64,000 nucleotides of DNA from Pseudobacteriovorax antillogorgiicola (GTDB lineage Bacteria > Bdellovibrionota_B > Oligoflexia > Oligoflexales > Oligoflexaceae), in the NCBI RefSeq assembly GCF_900177345.1, contig NZ_FWZT01000002.1, forward strand, positions 186,001-250,000, written 5' to 3'. Position 1 is the stretch's first letter, and each line of letters opens with the position of its first letter. The notes under the pieces were generated by a model. That model made no database searches. It saw only the letters and a program-made list of their open reading frames with translations, and had not been told where the DNA came from. The translations under genes and the position numbers were made by a program. Shown one piece after another: positions 18,484 to 26,346 of this stretch.

Positions 18484-19482
18484 TTATCGAACAGAAAGTG
18501 AACTACTTTCAGAGACGACACTAAAAGAACCAGCTAATTTTTCACTAGCTTCGAGATATTCAATCCTCTCAGCTTCTGTAAGCGCATTTACTTGACTCTT
18601 GCTAGTAGAAATCATCAAAGTGACACAACTATCATTCCAAGAAAATAGATAGTTAATACGATAAGCTCGACTGCTGTCATCTGTTAAGTCGTCTATATAC
18701 GTCCTCACAGAAACAGCTTTACTTAGGATTTCTAAATTAGTGTCAGTATAGACGTTAAGGTCCGCATCGCTACAATCTCTTTCTCGTAGCAGAAACCCTG
18801 GTTTGATTTTCGATTTAGGGTTCAGAAAGTAGAAGCCGTTATCTTCCATCTTCTCGATCATAAGTCGATCATTTTCAAGCCCGTCTATAAAAAATTCACT
18901 TATCTTCGAGGTTTCTGATAGGGACCAATCGTTAAATCCAAATCGATCCTTGGTGTACGTAACAGTTGATCTAAGTGCGAGGATTTTCTTCAAGTTATCA
19001 AATTTCGCTTCTATACCTGTTTCAGAAGAATCTTGAGAAATAAAGTTGATTGATAGACATTCATTACTGTCTTTATAGGCAGTGCGCAATACATATCTAG
19101 ATCTATTGTTGGAATTGAGTTCTTGAAAACCGATCGAACTTTTGAATTGATAGTCTAACAAGCTTGGGTCAGACAACTGTCTATCATAGTCTTCACAATC
19201 AATTTCTTTAGCTATCATTTCGAAAGATATATCATTTCCAGATCTATCTTTGATCGATAGAGCGTTTAAAGTTTGAATAAGGTAACCATCATCAGAAACA
19301 TTTCGAAAAGTCTTTTGTTCTGTTCCGATAGGTGTTGGAATAGTCCAGTGACCGATTCTATTCGATACGACATCAAGTTGAATTGGATCTGATACTGTTA
19401 TCTCGTCATTGGAGTTTGATTTGCCACAAGCCATGGTAAAAAGAAAGCAACCTGCGATCACGAGTCTCTTATCTAGTTTCAT
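18484..19482 (-). CDS. Lipoprotein with two copies of a novel two-cysteine domain
   Basis: 332 aa, AAGGAC upstream of the ATG. Signal peptide ends CFLFTMACGK, likely lipidated at Cys19. The mature protein is two similar halves (about residues 45-172 and 183-322). Each begins W-x-(I/L), then has (K/R)E-(I/R)-DC-(E/S)-D (Cys96, Cys237), an R-(Y)-x-(L/I)-R/N strand, and a second Cys (EC142LSINF, SC286VTLMI). The same domain ends the 553-aa protein two genes upstream. No known family recognised. Last gene of the six-gene sigma-54 operon; 28 bp after its neighbour. Confidence 0.75.
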   Translation of the reverse strand: MKLDKRLVIAGCFLFTMACGKSNSNDEITVSDPIQLDVVSNRIGHWTIPTPIGTEQKTFRNVSDDGYLIQTLNALSIKDRSGNDISFEMIAKEIDCEDYDRQLSDPSLLDYQFKSSIGFQELNSNNRSRYVLRTAYKDSNECLSINFISQDSSETGIEAKFDNLKKILALRSTVTYTKDRFGFNDWSLSETSKISEFFIDGLENDRLMIEKMEDNGFYFLNPKSKIKPGFLLRERDCSDADLNVYTDTNLEILSKAVSVRTYIDDLTDDSSRAYRINYLFSWNDSCVTLMISTSKSQVNALTEAERIEYLEASEKLAGSFSVVSESSSLSVR

Positions 19483-19510
19483 ATGAAGTCCTTTAAAATT
19501 ATTATGAATC

Positions 19511-20290
19511 TTAATTATAGATTCGTTTCATCTCTAGTTCGATAGTTTCATCGTCCAAACCGGCCATCGTTCTCCCTAGTTTGAAGTGATAGAAGTATGG
19601 TCTAGCTTTCCTCAATGGAATGCTGTCTCTCATAAAGATACTAGCTTTCTCTGGAGAGTTCTGAGCTAATACTTGGAATGCTTCCAAGGTGATATTTACC
19701 TTAAGTGGATTCACCATTTTGCCCTCTGCATCCCATTCTAGCTTTCGTTTTGCAAGATCTTCTATTACTGTTCGAGAATCAATAGCGTTAGCCTTCGCAA
19801 AATACCTAAGCGTATCAAGGTAGCCAATAACTTTTTCAGCATCAGACTTTGATTGGACCGAATTATTTTCTAGCTGCCATAGTTTCTGGCCAAGTGAGTA
19901 AGATAATTTTCTCTTTAACTTCCATATGTTGGTCCGAAAGGTTCTCATATTGTCTTGCCGAATTGAACCCATAGAATAGAATTGACGCACAGCTATAACA
20001 CAGTCCTCTTCAAGTTTTCTTTCCTCGTCAGATAGACCTACGAAACTTTCTAGCCATGCTGGAGTGGGCTCTTCCTGTTCAATAGCGCGATATTTCAGAT
20101 CGACAACAGAATCGATACGGCTTTGACGCGTCTGTGAAGTAGGAGCTTTAGATTCGGGTTCTCGTTTAGTTAATGATATTGATATATTCTTCTCTTTAAG
20201 ATTCGACTTCTTCGATTTACTTTCTGTAAACAGAAAGCACAAAGCAGTGATTATTGCTAATAAACTGGCAACTACTATTTTGGGTTTCAT
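19511..20290 (-). CDS. Hypothetical membrane-anchored or periplasmic protein, 259 aa
   Basis: Start taken at 20288-20290, where AGGAG lies eight bases upstream; an ATG 27 bp earlier lacks one. One N-terminal hydrophobic helix (VVASLLAIITALCFLF), then a Lys/Ser-rich linker and a helical body. No cysteines after the anchor apart from one (DCVIAVRQF) and no recognised domain. Fifth gene of the secreted-protein operon; may chaperone, anchor or activate its neighbours. Confidence 0.65.
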   Translation of the reverse strand: MKPKIVVASLLAIITALCFLFTESKSKKSNLKEKNISISLTKREPESKAPTSQTRQSRIDSVVDLKYRAIEQEEPTPAWLESFVGLSDEERKLEEDCVIAVRQFYSMGSIRQDNMRTFRTNIWKLKRKLSYSLGQKLWQLENNSVQSKSDAEKVIGYLDTLRYFAKANAIDSRTVIEDLAKRKLEWDAEGKMVNPLKVNITLEAFQVLAQNSPEKASIFMRDSIPLRKARPYFYHFKLGRTMAGLDDETIELEMKRIYN

Positions 20291-20342
20291 GCAATCTCCT
20301 ACAGGAAGAGGTGGCAAGATACCACCTCTCTTTGGCTAGAAA

Positions 20343-21218
20343 CTAAGGCTGAACAGCATCTTGAATATTCTGCACCCGTTGATCGTACTCTGATAGTAAG
20401 TTTTGAAGGATAACATCGCCCATTAGGAGACCATTTGCTACAACTACATGATCCATGACCGTCTGACCCTTGGTGTCGAGGTTGTAAACTGTATTATCTT
20501 CTGATGGTAGCATATAAGTAGTAAGTGCAACCAACTTATCTAGCTGACCGTCTTGCGTAACTAGACTATCTCCAACAACAAGCTCCTTGGCCATCTTCAG
20601 TAAGTAGTTTCCATCGCTGCTGAGCACAACAGGGTGTTTTTCTGTTAACTCGATCTCCAAGCCGGATTCAGTTAGTAGAGAGAAAATTTCGTTTTCCTCA
20701 GGACCAACTGTGAAACTTCCGCGATTCAAAAAATCTGTAGCACGCAACTCCGGGGAATGCTCAGATACTGGTATGGCTAGGCGAAAAGGTTCGTCTTTTG
20801 ATGATTCGAATAGATCAAGAATGTCTATGGAGCCACGAGTGCTTAGTAGCTTTACACCTGCTGGGAAACATCCGCACATACATCTCATTTCAGCGAATTC
20901 AGAATTATCGGTAACTTGATAGAAGAATGCGTTCCTAGGGATATTGTGAGGACCCCTAATTTTTTCATCACCTCCAGCTCCGATTTCACAATTTCTCTTT
21001 TGCAAGTTGTTACAACGAATTGCTTCACTATCAGATTCACCGAGAGCATAGGCGTCTGGAAGTTTGCAAAGCCAGTCTGTTTCAGTTTTCCGTTGGCTAA
21101 ACTTTGCATCATGGTACGCAAGACCTGACTTGCAGTAGCCCCATTCATCATCTGCCAATGAACCATAACTAATCGAACTGAATAATAGTGTAGTGAGCAA
21201 AGATAGTATTGTTTTCAT
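20343..21218 (-). CDS. Exported Hedgehog-type Hint-domain protein
   Basis: 291 aa with AGGAAAATATT before the ATG. Signal peptide (about residues 1-22). A Cys-rich N-terminal module (residues 23-115) ends CMCGCFPAG. The Hint (hedgehog/intein) domain starts at Cys117, in GCFPAG as in Hedgehog GCFPG. It continues with the block-B LTEKHPVV (Thr192, His195) and closes with YNLDTKGQTVMDHVVVANGLL. The terminal His-Asn of inteins is absent, as in Hedgehog. Family chemistry is an N-S acyl shift at the Cys, releasing or modifying the N-terminal module; here this is predicted, not shown. The N-terminal module shares CxxxxKxxCxxGAGG with the 154-aa protein encoded first in the operon. Confidence 0.8.
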   Translation of the reverse strand: MKTILSLLTTLLFSSISYGSLADDEWGYCKSGLAYHDAKFSQRKTETDWLCKLPDAYALGESDSEAIRCNNLQKRNCEIGAGGDEKIRGPHNIPRNAFFYQVTDNSEFAEMRCMCGCFPAGVKLLSTRGSIDILDLFESSKDEPFRLAIPVSEHSPELRATDFLNRGSFTVGPEENEIFSLLTESGLEIELTEKHPVVLSSDGNYLLKMAKELVVGDSLVTQDGQLDKLVALTTYMLPSEDNTVYNLDTKGQTVMDHVVVANGLLMGDVILQNLLSEYDQRVQNIQDAVQP

Positions 21219-21227
21219 AATATTTTC

Positions 21228-22889
21228 CTATTTTACGGTACTAAAGACTTTTTTAATTGTTGTTGATACAGGCGATATCTCGTTGAAATCTACTTTTTTA
21301 GATAGTCGATTCTGAGAGTAGAAAGTAACAAGCATACATCGGTCTTGTGAACGGAATGCCCCAATCGCTCTCAAAGTATATTTTCCACGACGCTCAAAGT
21401 GCTCCACGAGAAATTTAAACGGAACTTCGCCTTGGTATTGTTGAGAAGAGGGGTTGTTCTCTACCTCCGCGACATCAGAGCAACTTGCTTCGCGAATTAT
21501 AGTGCTAAGATGAACAGTCTCACCTGTTTCGGATAGACTAGAGAACCCATCATAGTCTTCCAAGATTGACCCCGAATCTGCTTGCGAGGTAGAAAAGGCA
21601 GCTTTGGTCGAAGGGTGTTTTATTTGCCAGCCCTGGAATGAAACCGGATTTAGATTACCAAATGACTCCAACTTTAGATCCTTCTCATTGTAACTTCGAA
21701 TTCTTCGTAGTTCACGATCCGCTACAGCAATGCAAGTTTTGGGTGTATCGTAACAAGAAATTGAAACACCACTTAGAATTTCTGCGTTCTTGAAGGCGAG
21801 ATCTTCAATGGATTGAACTCTAGATTTCTGAGAAGAACTTAATTGACGGCTGTAATTGACGAGTAAGTCAGTTGCTCTTTGCTTATTGAGCAGCTCTTTT
21901 GTATACTTTCGTTCAATATCACGTCTCTTCTCGCGAACGAGTAGGTCGAGCTGTTGATACCCTTGATTTGGAACTAAATCGAACGCTCCTGATTCATCAT
22001 AACGCTCCGTTATATACTTGATTGGCTTGTAACGGTTGGGGTCAGATAGCTGTTGCACGACGTTTGTTTTAGCATATCTGATTGCATCATTGAATAGTTT
22101 AAAACAAGGTTTAGGGTTTTCTAACGAACACGTAACTAAGGAGTCAGGAATGATAGTTAGCAACTGAAGTGAGTCACCGCCCACCTGTCTTGCTTGAATA
22201 CTAATGTTAACAGATGACTTACGAGCTTGGTCCAACATTTCTAACTCGCCTTCCAGCTTGAATATGTCGATGCCACCCTCACCGACAGCTAAATCTAACT
22301 TACCTCCAATCTCTTCTTTATCGAATTCGTTTGCATAGTCGACTTTCATATTGATAAATAGCTTTGCGCCATACTCAATCTCTTTGACGAACTCGTTACC
22401 GCAATAGGTCTGTAGTTGAGAATTTCTATTGTCGCGAATATTTTTTCCTGTTGGCGTAAGTTCATAAGAATTCGTGCGCAAAATCTGTCTTCGTTTTATA
22501 TTTGACCAAGTAAATAGAAAACTATTAGAGACGTTCGTTGAGGAGTTTTCCATAGCATATTCAGCACCCGCCCCAGCTCGTACCGCTGGATACTCTAGAT
22601 TGACAGAAATCTTACCTCCGATCTTTTTCAGTGTCTCTTCAAATCCCAATCCAATGCTTAGATCAATCTCTGCAACCTCACCAATCTCGCTTTTTACCGA
22701 GTCACCCGTGATACAAGTAACATTCAGCATTTTGTATCTATCGGTATCAAAAGCTTGACCTAGTACAACAGAATTGACAGCTTCTTGTGGGATTTCATAG
22801 GTATCCAGCACGCTTGTTGCAGAGGGATCTCCACAATTTACCAAGAAGGATGCACTACCGAGTGCCATCAAAAGTGGTCTCAATTTCAT
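21228..22889 (-). CDS. Exported multi-domain protein: pore-former-like N-terminal part plus novel two-Cys domain
   Basis: 553 aa from the ATG at 22887-22889 (AAGGAT upstream); the upstream ATG at 22931 lies inside the gap and lacks a signal peptide context. Signal sequence ends ASFLVNCGD, a possible relaxed lipobox. Residues about 30-300 resemble the adjacent 286-aa protein: CITG, an alternating hydrophobic stretch, YCGNEFVKEIEYGAKL and QARQVGGDSLQLL. The [CY]GNxxV...GAK pattern followed by QxGGD recalls MACPF-type pore formers, but this is weak. A coiled/helical middle follows. The C-terminal about 130 residues (GWQI..., REASCSD, DRCMLVTF) are the domain duplicated in the 332-aa lipoprotein. 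Confidence 0.7.
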   Translation of the reverse strand: MKLRPLLMALGSASFLVNCGDPSATSVLDTYEIPQEAVNSVVLGQAFDTDRYKMLNVTCITGDSVKSEIGEVAEIDLSIGLGFEETLKKIGGKISVNLEYPAVRAGAGAEYAMENSSTNVSNSFLFTWSNIKRRQILRTNSYELTPTGKNIRDNRNSQLQTYCGNEFVKEIEYGAKLFINMKVDYANEFDKEEIGGKLDLAVGEGGIDIFKLEGELEMLDQARKSSVNISIQARQVGGDSLQLLTIIPDSLVTCSLENPKPCFKLFNDAIRYAKTNVVQQLSDPNRYKPIKYITERYDESGAFDLVPNQGYQQLDLLVREKRRDIERKYTKELLNKQRATDLLVNYSRQLSSSQKSRVQSIEDLAFKNAEILSGVSISCYDTPKTCIAVADRELRRIRSYNEKDLKLESFGNLNPVSFQGWQIKHPSTKAAFSTSQADSGSILEDYDGFSSLSETGETVHLSTIIREASCSDVAEVENNPSSQQYQGEVPFKFLVEHFERRGKYTLRAIGAFRSQDRCMLVTFYSQNRLSKKVDFNEISPVSTTIKKVFSTVK

Positions 22890-22943
22890 AAATTTATCCT
22901 TAAAATTAAGAAAAACTATATTCCGAACCATTCGGAAAGAAAA

Positions 22944-23804
22944 CTAGTAGTCGAAGATTGCAAGTTGCTCATAGCTATCAGTTGCTAAGACGAAACTTGC
23001 AAGATTAGATTTATCGCTTAAGCTCATTCGGTATTGTCGTGAACGGACGTACTCAAATAGCCTATTAAATGTATCAATACACGGTTCCATGTCGTTGGTT
23101 TTGCAACTTATCTGTCCAGCCGACTTCAGTCGATCTAGTTCCTTGGTGTCACCCCCTATTTGAAGTGCCGAAACTTCTAAGAGACCTTCCTCAGCGAACT
23201 CTTGGAATTCTTCGATTGTAGTCTTGCTCTTTTTCACCAATCCGCCGAACGCAGATGCCTTTACTTTCGTCTTGAACCAACGATATTTTTCGGAAGAATT
23301 AAACCTTAGATTCAGGGAAAGTAAAGTTTTAGCTCCAATTTCCTGGGAGTGAACAACTCTGTTGCCGCATATCTTTGATTTTTCATCGGGATCTAAGAGT
23401 CTTGCTTCATTACCAATCTCGTTTAGACGGGGGTTAATTAACGACTCTACATGGCTTTGATAGTCAATTAGCCATATAGCAGAAGCACTCTTGTTAGTTT
23501 CGGTATTGCGAATGAGAAACTCCCGAGAAGCCTTTCCACTTATAATCCCAAGATCAATGCTTCCTCTCAATCGGCCATTGTATCGTTCAATGAAGTCACT
23601 AAGACTTTCGCCATATCCAACTTTAAGGTTCGTTTTCTCCAAATCTATTGATATGACTTTTCCTGTTATGCACTCCGAAACTATGCGTTGCTCTTGAACG
23701 TTGTAGCCATGACCAAGCCATCTTTGGTTCTCGTTTGGGCTAAGAATATCGGTACCGAATGCGCTTGTAGAAAGCATCATGGCGTAGAATAAGTTTTTAG
23801 TCAT
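22944..23804 (-). CDS. Exported protein related to the N-terminal part of the next gene (pore-former-like)
   Basis: 286 aa. Signal peptide MTKNLFYAMMLSTSAFG. Shares the order of motifs with the 553-aa neighbour: CITG, L(K/S)(V/I)G(Y/L)G, a Gly-rich amphipathic stretch, KICGNRVVHSQEIGAKTLLSLNL, ALQIGGDTKEL, and a last segment CKTNDMEPCIDTFNRLFEYVR against CSLENPKPCFKLFNDAIRYAK. It lacks the extra C-terminal domain. Likely a paired, tandem-duplicated protein; MACPF-like identity is only a hypothesis. Second gene of the operon. Confidence 0.7.
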   Translation of the reverse strand: MTKNLFYAMMLSTSAFGTDILSPNENQRWLGHGYNVQEQRIVSECITGKVISIDLEKTNLKVGYGESLSDFIERYNGRLRGSIDLGIISGKASREFLIRNTETNKSASAIWLIDYQSHVESLINPRLNEIGNEARLLDPDEKSKICGNRVVHSQEIGAKTLLSLNLRFNSSEKYRWFKTKVKASAFGGLVKKSKTTIEEFQEFAEEGLLEVSALQIGGDTKELDRLKSAGQISCKTNDMEPCIDTFNRLFEYVRSRQYRMSLSDKSNLASFVLATDSYEQLAIFDY

Positions 23805-23831
23805 GATTTCTATCTCTAGATAATTCAGTCT

Positions 23832-24296
23832 TTAGTATTCACACGCTCCAGCCTCGGGATTACTAGCGTTAAATGTGCATTGAAGTCGTAGTTTAAAGCG
23901 CCCTATAGATCTGTCACCCTCCTTCTCACAGGCTTCAAGTTCATACTCCAACTCCCAATCAGATTGTGTATAGATATCGCGCTTACAGTCTCTTTCAACA
24001 TTTCGAGCTAATGACCTGGGATATATCAGTTCCTCTCCGTCAATGCGGAACCATTCGCCCAAAACAATATTGCCACTACCAGTGCCTCCAGCTCCTCTTC
24101 GACAATGTTTTTCTTTTTGTCGGCATGCTTCTAGACTATGGATAAAATCATTTTTTGTTGGTGTTCTGCATGTGTGGTTATATGGGTAGGCTGACGAGGC
24201 TTTATCACAGTACACTCGCGTTACCAGCGCACTTGCATCTACTGATAGCAGGAGTGAAAAAACTGATGCTCCAATTCTATTAAACTTCTTATTCAT
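23832..24296 (-). CDS. Exported Cys-rich protein, 154 aa
   Basis: TTGGAG precedes the ATG. Signal peptide with SVFSLLLSVDASA. The mature part has an even set of cysteines, consistent with disulfides. Its CRQKEKHCRRGAGGTGSGN segment matches the CNNLQKRNCEIGAGGDEK segment of the Hint protein N-terminal module, followed in both by a (W/Y)F-aromatic strand. So this is the free form of the module carried by the Hint protein. First gene of the operon, 42 bp downstream of the sigma-54 promoter. Confidence 0.75.
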   Translation of the reverse strand: MNKKFNRIGASVFSLLLSVDASALVTRVYCDKASSAYPYNHTCRTPTKNDFIHSLEACRQKEKHCRRGAGGTGSGNIVLGEWFRIDGEELIYPRSLARNVERDCKRDIYTQSDWELEYELEACEKEGDRSIGRFKLRLQCTFNASNPEAGACEY

Positions 24297-24337
24297 AGTA
24301 GTGCTCCAAACGTTTAAGTTTCTTGTGAGAGCACTAG

Positions 24338-24354
24338 AGCAATCTATATGCCAA
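24338..24354 (-). promoter_or_regulatory. Sigma-54 (-24/-12) promoter of the secreted-protein operon
   Basis: Read on the minus strand: TTGGCAT-ATAGA-TTGCT, with the invariant GG and GC ten bases apart and the full TTGC(A/T) element. It matches the YTGGCACRNNNNTTGC(W) consensus except for T in place of C at one position. Transcription would begin near 24326 and reach the ATG at 24296 after about 30 nt. A sigma-54 activator is encoded in the same element. Confidence 0.8.
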
Positions 24355-24565
24355 GGGACTTCTTTCTGTTGAAGGCCTATCTAAGTATTTGAACTATAGG
24401 GAAAAAACTTTTTGGCAGATAGTCGATCAGAGTCTTACACTTTAAATTTCAATCAAATCACATGATCGATTTTCATCAAGAACTGCTAGTTTTTGGCAAG
24501 TTGAGTTTGAAAGGAGTTGGAATTAGGAACTACGAGGAAATTCTTCATTTCGACTAATAGGGCAT

Positions 24566-24632
24566 GAAAAGTTTGTGTATTGCAACACTCTGACTGCTTT
24601 CAGATATATTCGAAAAGTTTGCTTGTGTATTG
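24566..24632. promoter_or_regulatory. Direct repeats, possible activator-binding sites
   Basis: GAAAAGTTT-GTGTATTG (24566-24582) recurs as GAAAAGTTTGCTT-GTGTATTG (24612-24632). They lie about 210-280 bp upstream of the sigma-54 promoter, a normal distance for enhancer sites bound by NtrC-type activators. Inference from position. Confidence 0.35.
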
Positions 24633-24821
24633 GGGTGGGTCGAAACGACTTAATGGATTTAGAAGGGTAAGCTGGTAGCTATAAGTTATGAAAACCTGAT
24701 TGAACTCTGAACTTATCTGCTTTCTTTGACTTACTGATTTTCAGAAGATTTTTATGATTTCTATCAATAGCTAGAATGGCTTGGTTAAATTATTTCAGTC
24801 ACTTAAATAGAAAGGATGGAC

Positions 24822-24836
24822 TGGCATTATTCTTGT
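24822..24836 (+). promoter_or_regulatory. Weak sigma-54-like site before the radical SAM operon
   Basis: TGGCAT-TATTC-TTGT has the right spacing, but the key C of the -12 GC is T. It may be a weak or non-functional site. The operon probably also has an ordinary promoter closer to 24972. Confidence 0.25.
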
Positions 24837-24971
24837 TTAGGATCAGTCGATCTCAGTGTTAACGCAGGGTCAAACGGTGTATTTTAGCTTTTACAACTGG
24901 TTTCATATTGTCTATAAATCGTCTGAAAACCCTAGAGAGGATGAAGCTCAAGGATAACATACCGGCGGGGA

Positions 24972-26024
24972 ATGAAAATGCTTTTTGCTAAGCTGATTGA
25001 AAAAATTGAATACAAAGCATTAAAAGCAATCTCGCTACGGAGGCCAATGGCTATCCAGCTCGACATCACTAACGCTTGCAATCTTTCATGCACTCATTGC
25101 TATCATCCCCACCATTCCAATAAGGGAGCTATTGGAATTGAAAGCTGGAAAGGTGTTTTGGATGAAGTTGAGAGATTTCTATTAAAATACTCATTCGATC
25201 CTGAGTTTATTATCTGTGGAGGTGAGCCTCTATTAAGCCCTTTGTTCAAGCCTATAGTCACTAGAATTGGTGAGCAGTTTAAGGGTGCTAGAATCGTAGT
25301 GCTGACTAATGGGACAATCTATCGGAGTTCCCTTTTAGCGTTTTTATACAAATATCCTATAAGCGTTCAAATCTCGTTGGATGGACCGAATCAAGAAACT
25401 CATGACCAAGTCAGAGGGGATGGAAGCTTTGAAAAGACTGTAGAGGGGATTAGGCAGTTCAATGATTTTTGCGACGTTTCTATCCTTTCGATACTATCTA
25501 GTAGGACTAGACCTTGGATCAAACAGTTCTTTGAAAACGCAAGGTCCCTAAACGTTCACGCTCAGAACTTCACTAGGCTGATTGAGCAAGGTAGCGGGAA
25601 GGAAATGACCTCTCAAAACCTTGATAGAGTCTTATCGCCACTTGAATTGAAAAATGCCTACAAAGAGATCATTCTTCAATCTTTTCTGACAGAAGTACCT
25701 ACTAACACTAGTCAGCCGCTTTATGCGCTACTTGACAAAAGCTTTGGGTCCAGTGGGCTATTTGGTTTTGATGCATTGATAATCGACTATAGAGGGCAGT
25801 TGAAACTAACAAGTAGGGCTGATTTTGTGCTGGGGAATATTCTCGAACATGATTTAGAGACGCTATATATCGATAACTTGACCTTGAATAGACTAAGAAA
25901 TGGGGAGGTAGAGGTCTGTGGAGACTGTGAACTATTCAATCTCTGCGGTGGAGATAGAAATGCAGCCTATGCTGAGTATGGAAGTTTTCTTGCGAAAGAT
26001 CCAGGATGTTGGAAGTTACAATAG
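24972..26024 (+). CDS. Radical SAM/SPASM-domain protein
   Basis: 350 aa; GGCGGGG precedes the ATG pair at 24972/24978. Radical SAM core with C36-x3-C40-x2-C43 (CNLSCTHCYHP), the ICGGEPLL glycine motif, VVLTNGT and VQISLDGP. The C-terminal SPASM-type cluster region has CGDCELFNLCGGDRN and a final PGCW. Such enzymes modify peptides (RiPPs), make PqqA-like products or mature enzymes. Its operon partners are an exported 102-aa protein and an oligopeptide-binding protein, favouring a peptide substrate. First gene of a seven- or eight-gene operon ending with a sigma-54 activator. Confidence 0.85.
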   Translation: MKMLFAKLIEKIEYKALKAISLRRPMAIQLDITNACNLSCTHCYHPHHSNKGAIGIESWKGVLDEVERFLLKYSFDPEFIICGGEPLLSPLFKPIVTRIGEQFKGARIVVLTNGTIYRSSLLAFLYKYPISVQISLDGPNQETHDQVRGDGSFEKTVEGIRQFNDFCDVSILSILSSRTRPWIKQFFENARSLNVHAQNFTRLIEQGSGKEMTSQNLDRVLSPLELKNAYKEIILQSFLTEVPTNTSQPLYALLDKSFGSSGLFGFDALIIDYRGQLKLTSRADFVLGNILEHDLETLYIDNLTLNRLRNGEVEVCGDCELFNLCGGDRNAAYAEYGSFLAKDPGCWKLQ

Positions 26025-26037
26025 GAAAGGTTTTTGA

Positions 26038-26346
26038 ATGAAGATGTTTTTGAGAAGATTTATTTCTGTCAGTGGTTCAAATAGTCTAAGGTTTGGTGCT
26101 AAATCAGCACTTATCGCGACAAGCTTGTTATCAGCTTGTCGAGTATTTGCTGGTAACTCGCCTAGTAGCGGTGTTTTGCACAAGGAATCGCAATTGAGCC
26201 AGGAACAGCTTATGTTAATTGAATCACTTCTGGTAGAGAAGTTGAAGTCTCCAGACGTGAGCGAAGTCGACCGGATTAAGATAGATGAAGCTTTGATCAA
26301 AGTAGAGCAGAAGTACGAGCTATTTGAGCTGAAAGAAGAAAGATGA
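26038..26346 (+). CDS. Small exported protein, 102 aa (candidate radical SAM substrate or sensor accessory)
   Basis: AGGAAAGG lies upstream; begins 13 bp after the radical SAM stop. Basic N-terminus then a hydrophobic stretch (SALIATSLLSACRVFAG), a possible signal peptide with the Cys as a possible lipid anchor. The mature part is a short Gly/Ser linker and two acidic amphipathic helices (QLSQEQLMLIESLLVEKL and VDRIKIDEALIKVEQKYE). Not a known family. Its stop overlaps the next start (ATGA). Confidence 0.6.
   Translation: MKMFLRRFISVSGSNSLRFGAKSALIATSLLSACRVFAGNSPSSGVLHKESQLSQEQLMLIESLLVEKLKSPDVSEVDRIKIDEALIKVEQKYELFELKEER

Larger units (their letters stand above)
24355..24971. other. Divergent control region between the two operons
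   Basis: About 620 bp without a gene separate the secreted-protein operon from the signalling operon. It holds the -24/-12 site at its left edge, a pair of direct repeats (24566-24632) and a weak second -24/-12-like site (24822-24836). Confidence 0.6.

Noticed and set aside
24413-24510. Other TTTGGCA strings as sigma-54 sites
   Set aside because: The strings at about 24411 and 24493 have no GC at the required ten-base distance.
26038-26346. Known RiPP precursor family
   Set aside because: No Cys/Gly-rich core or known leader motif was recognised, so only a candidate role is stated.
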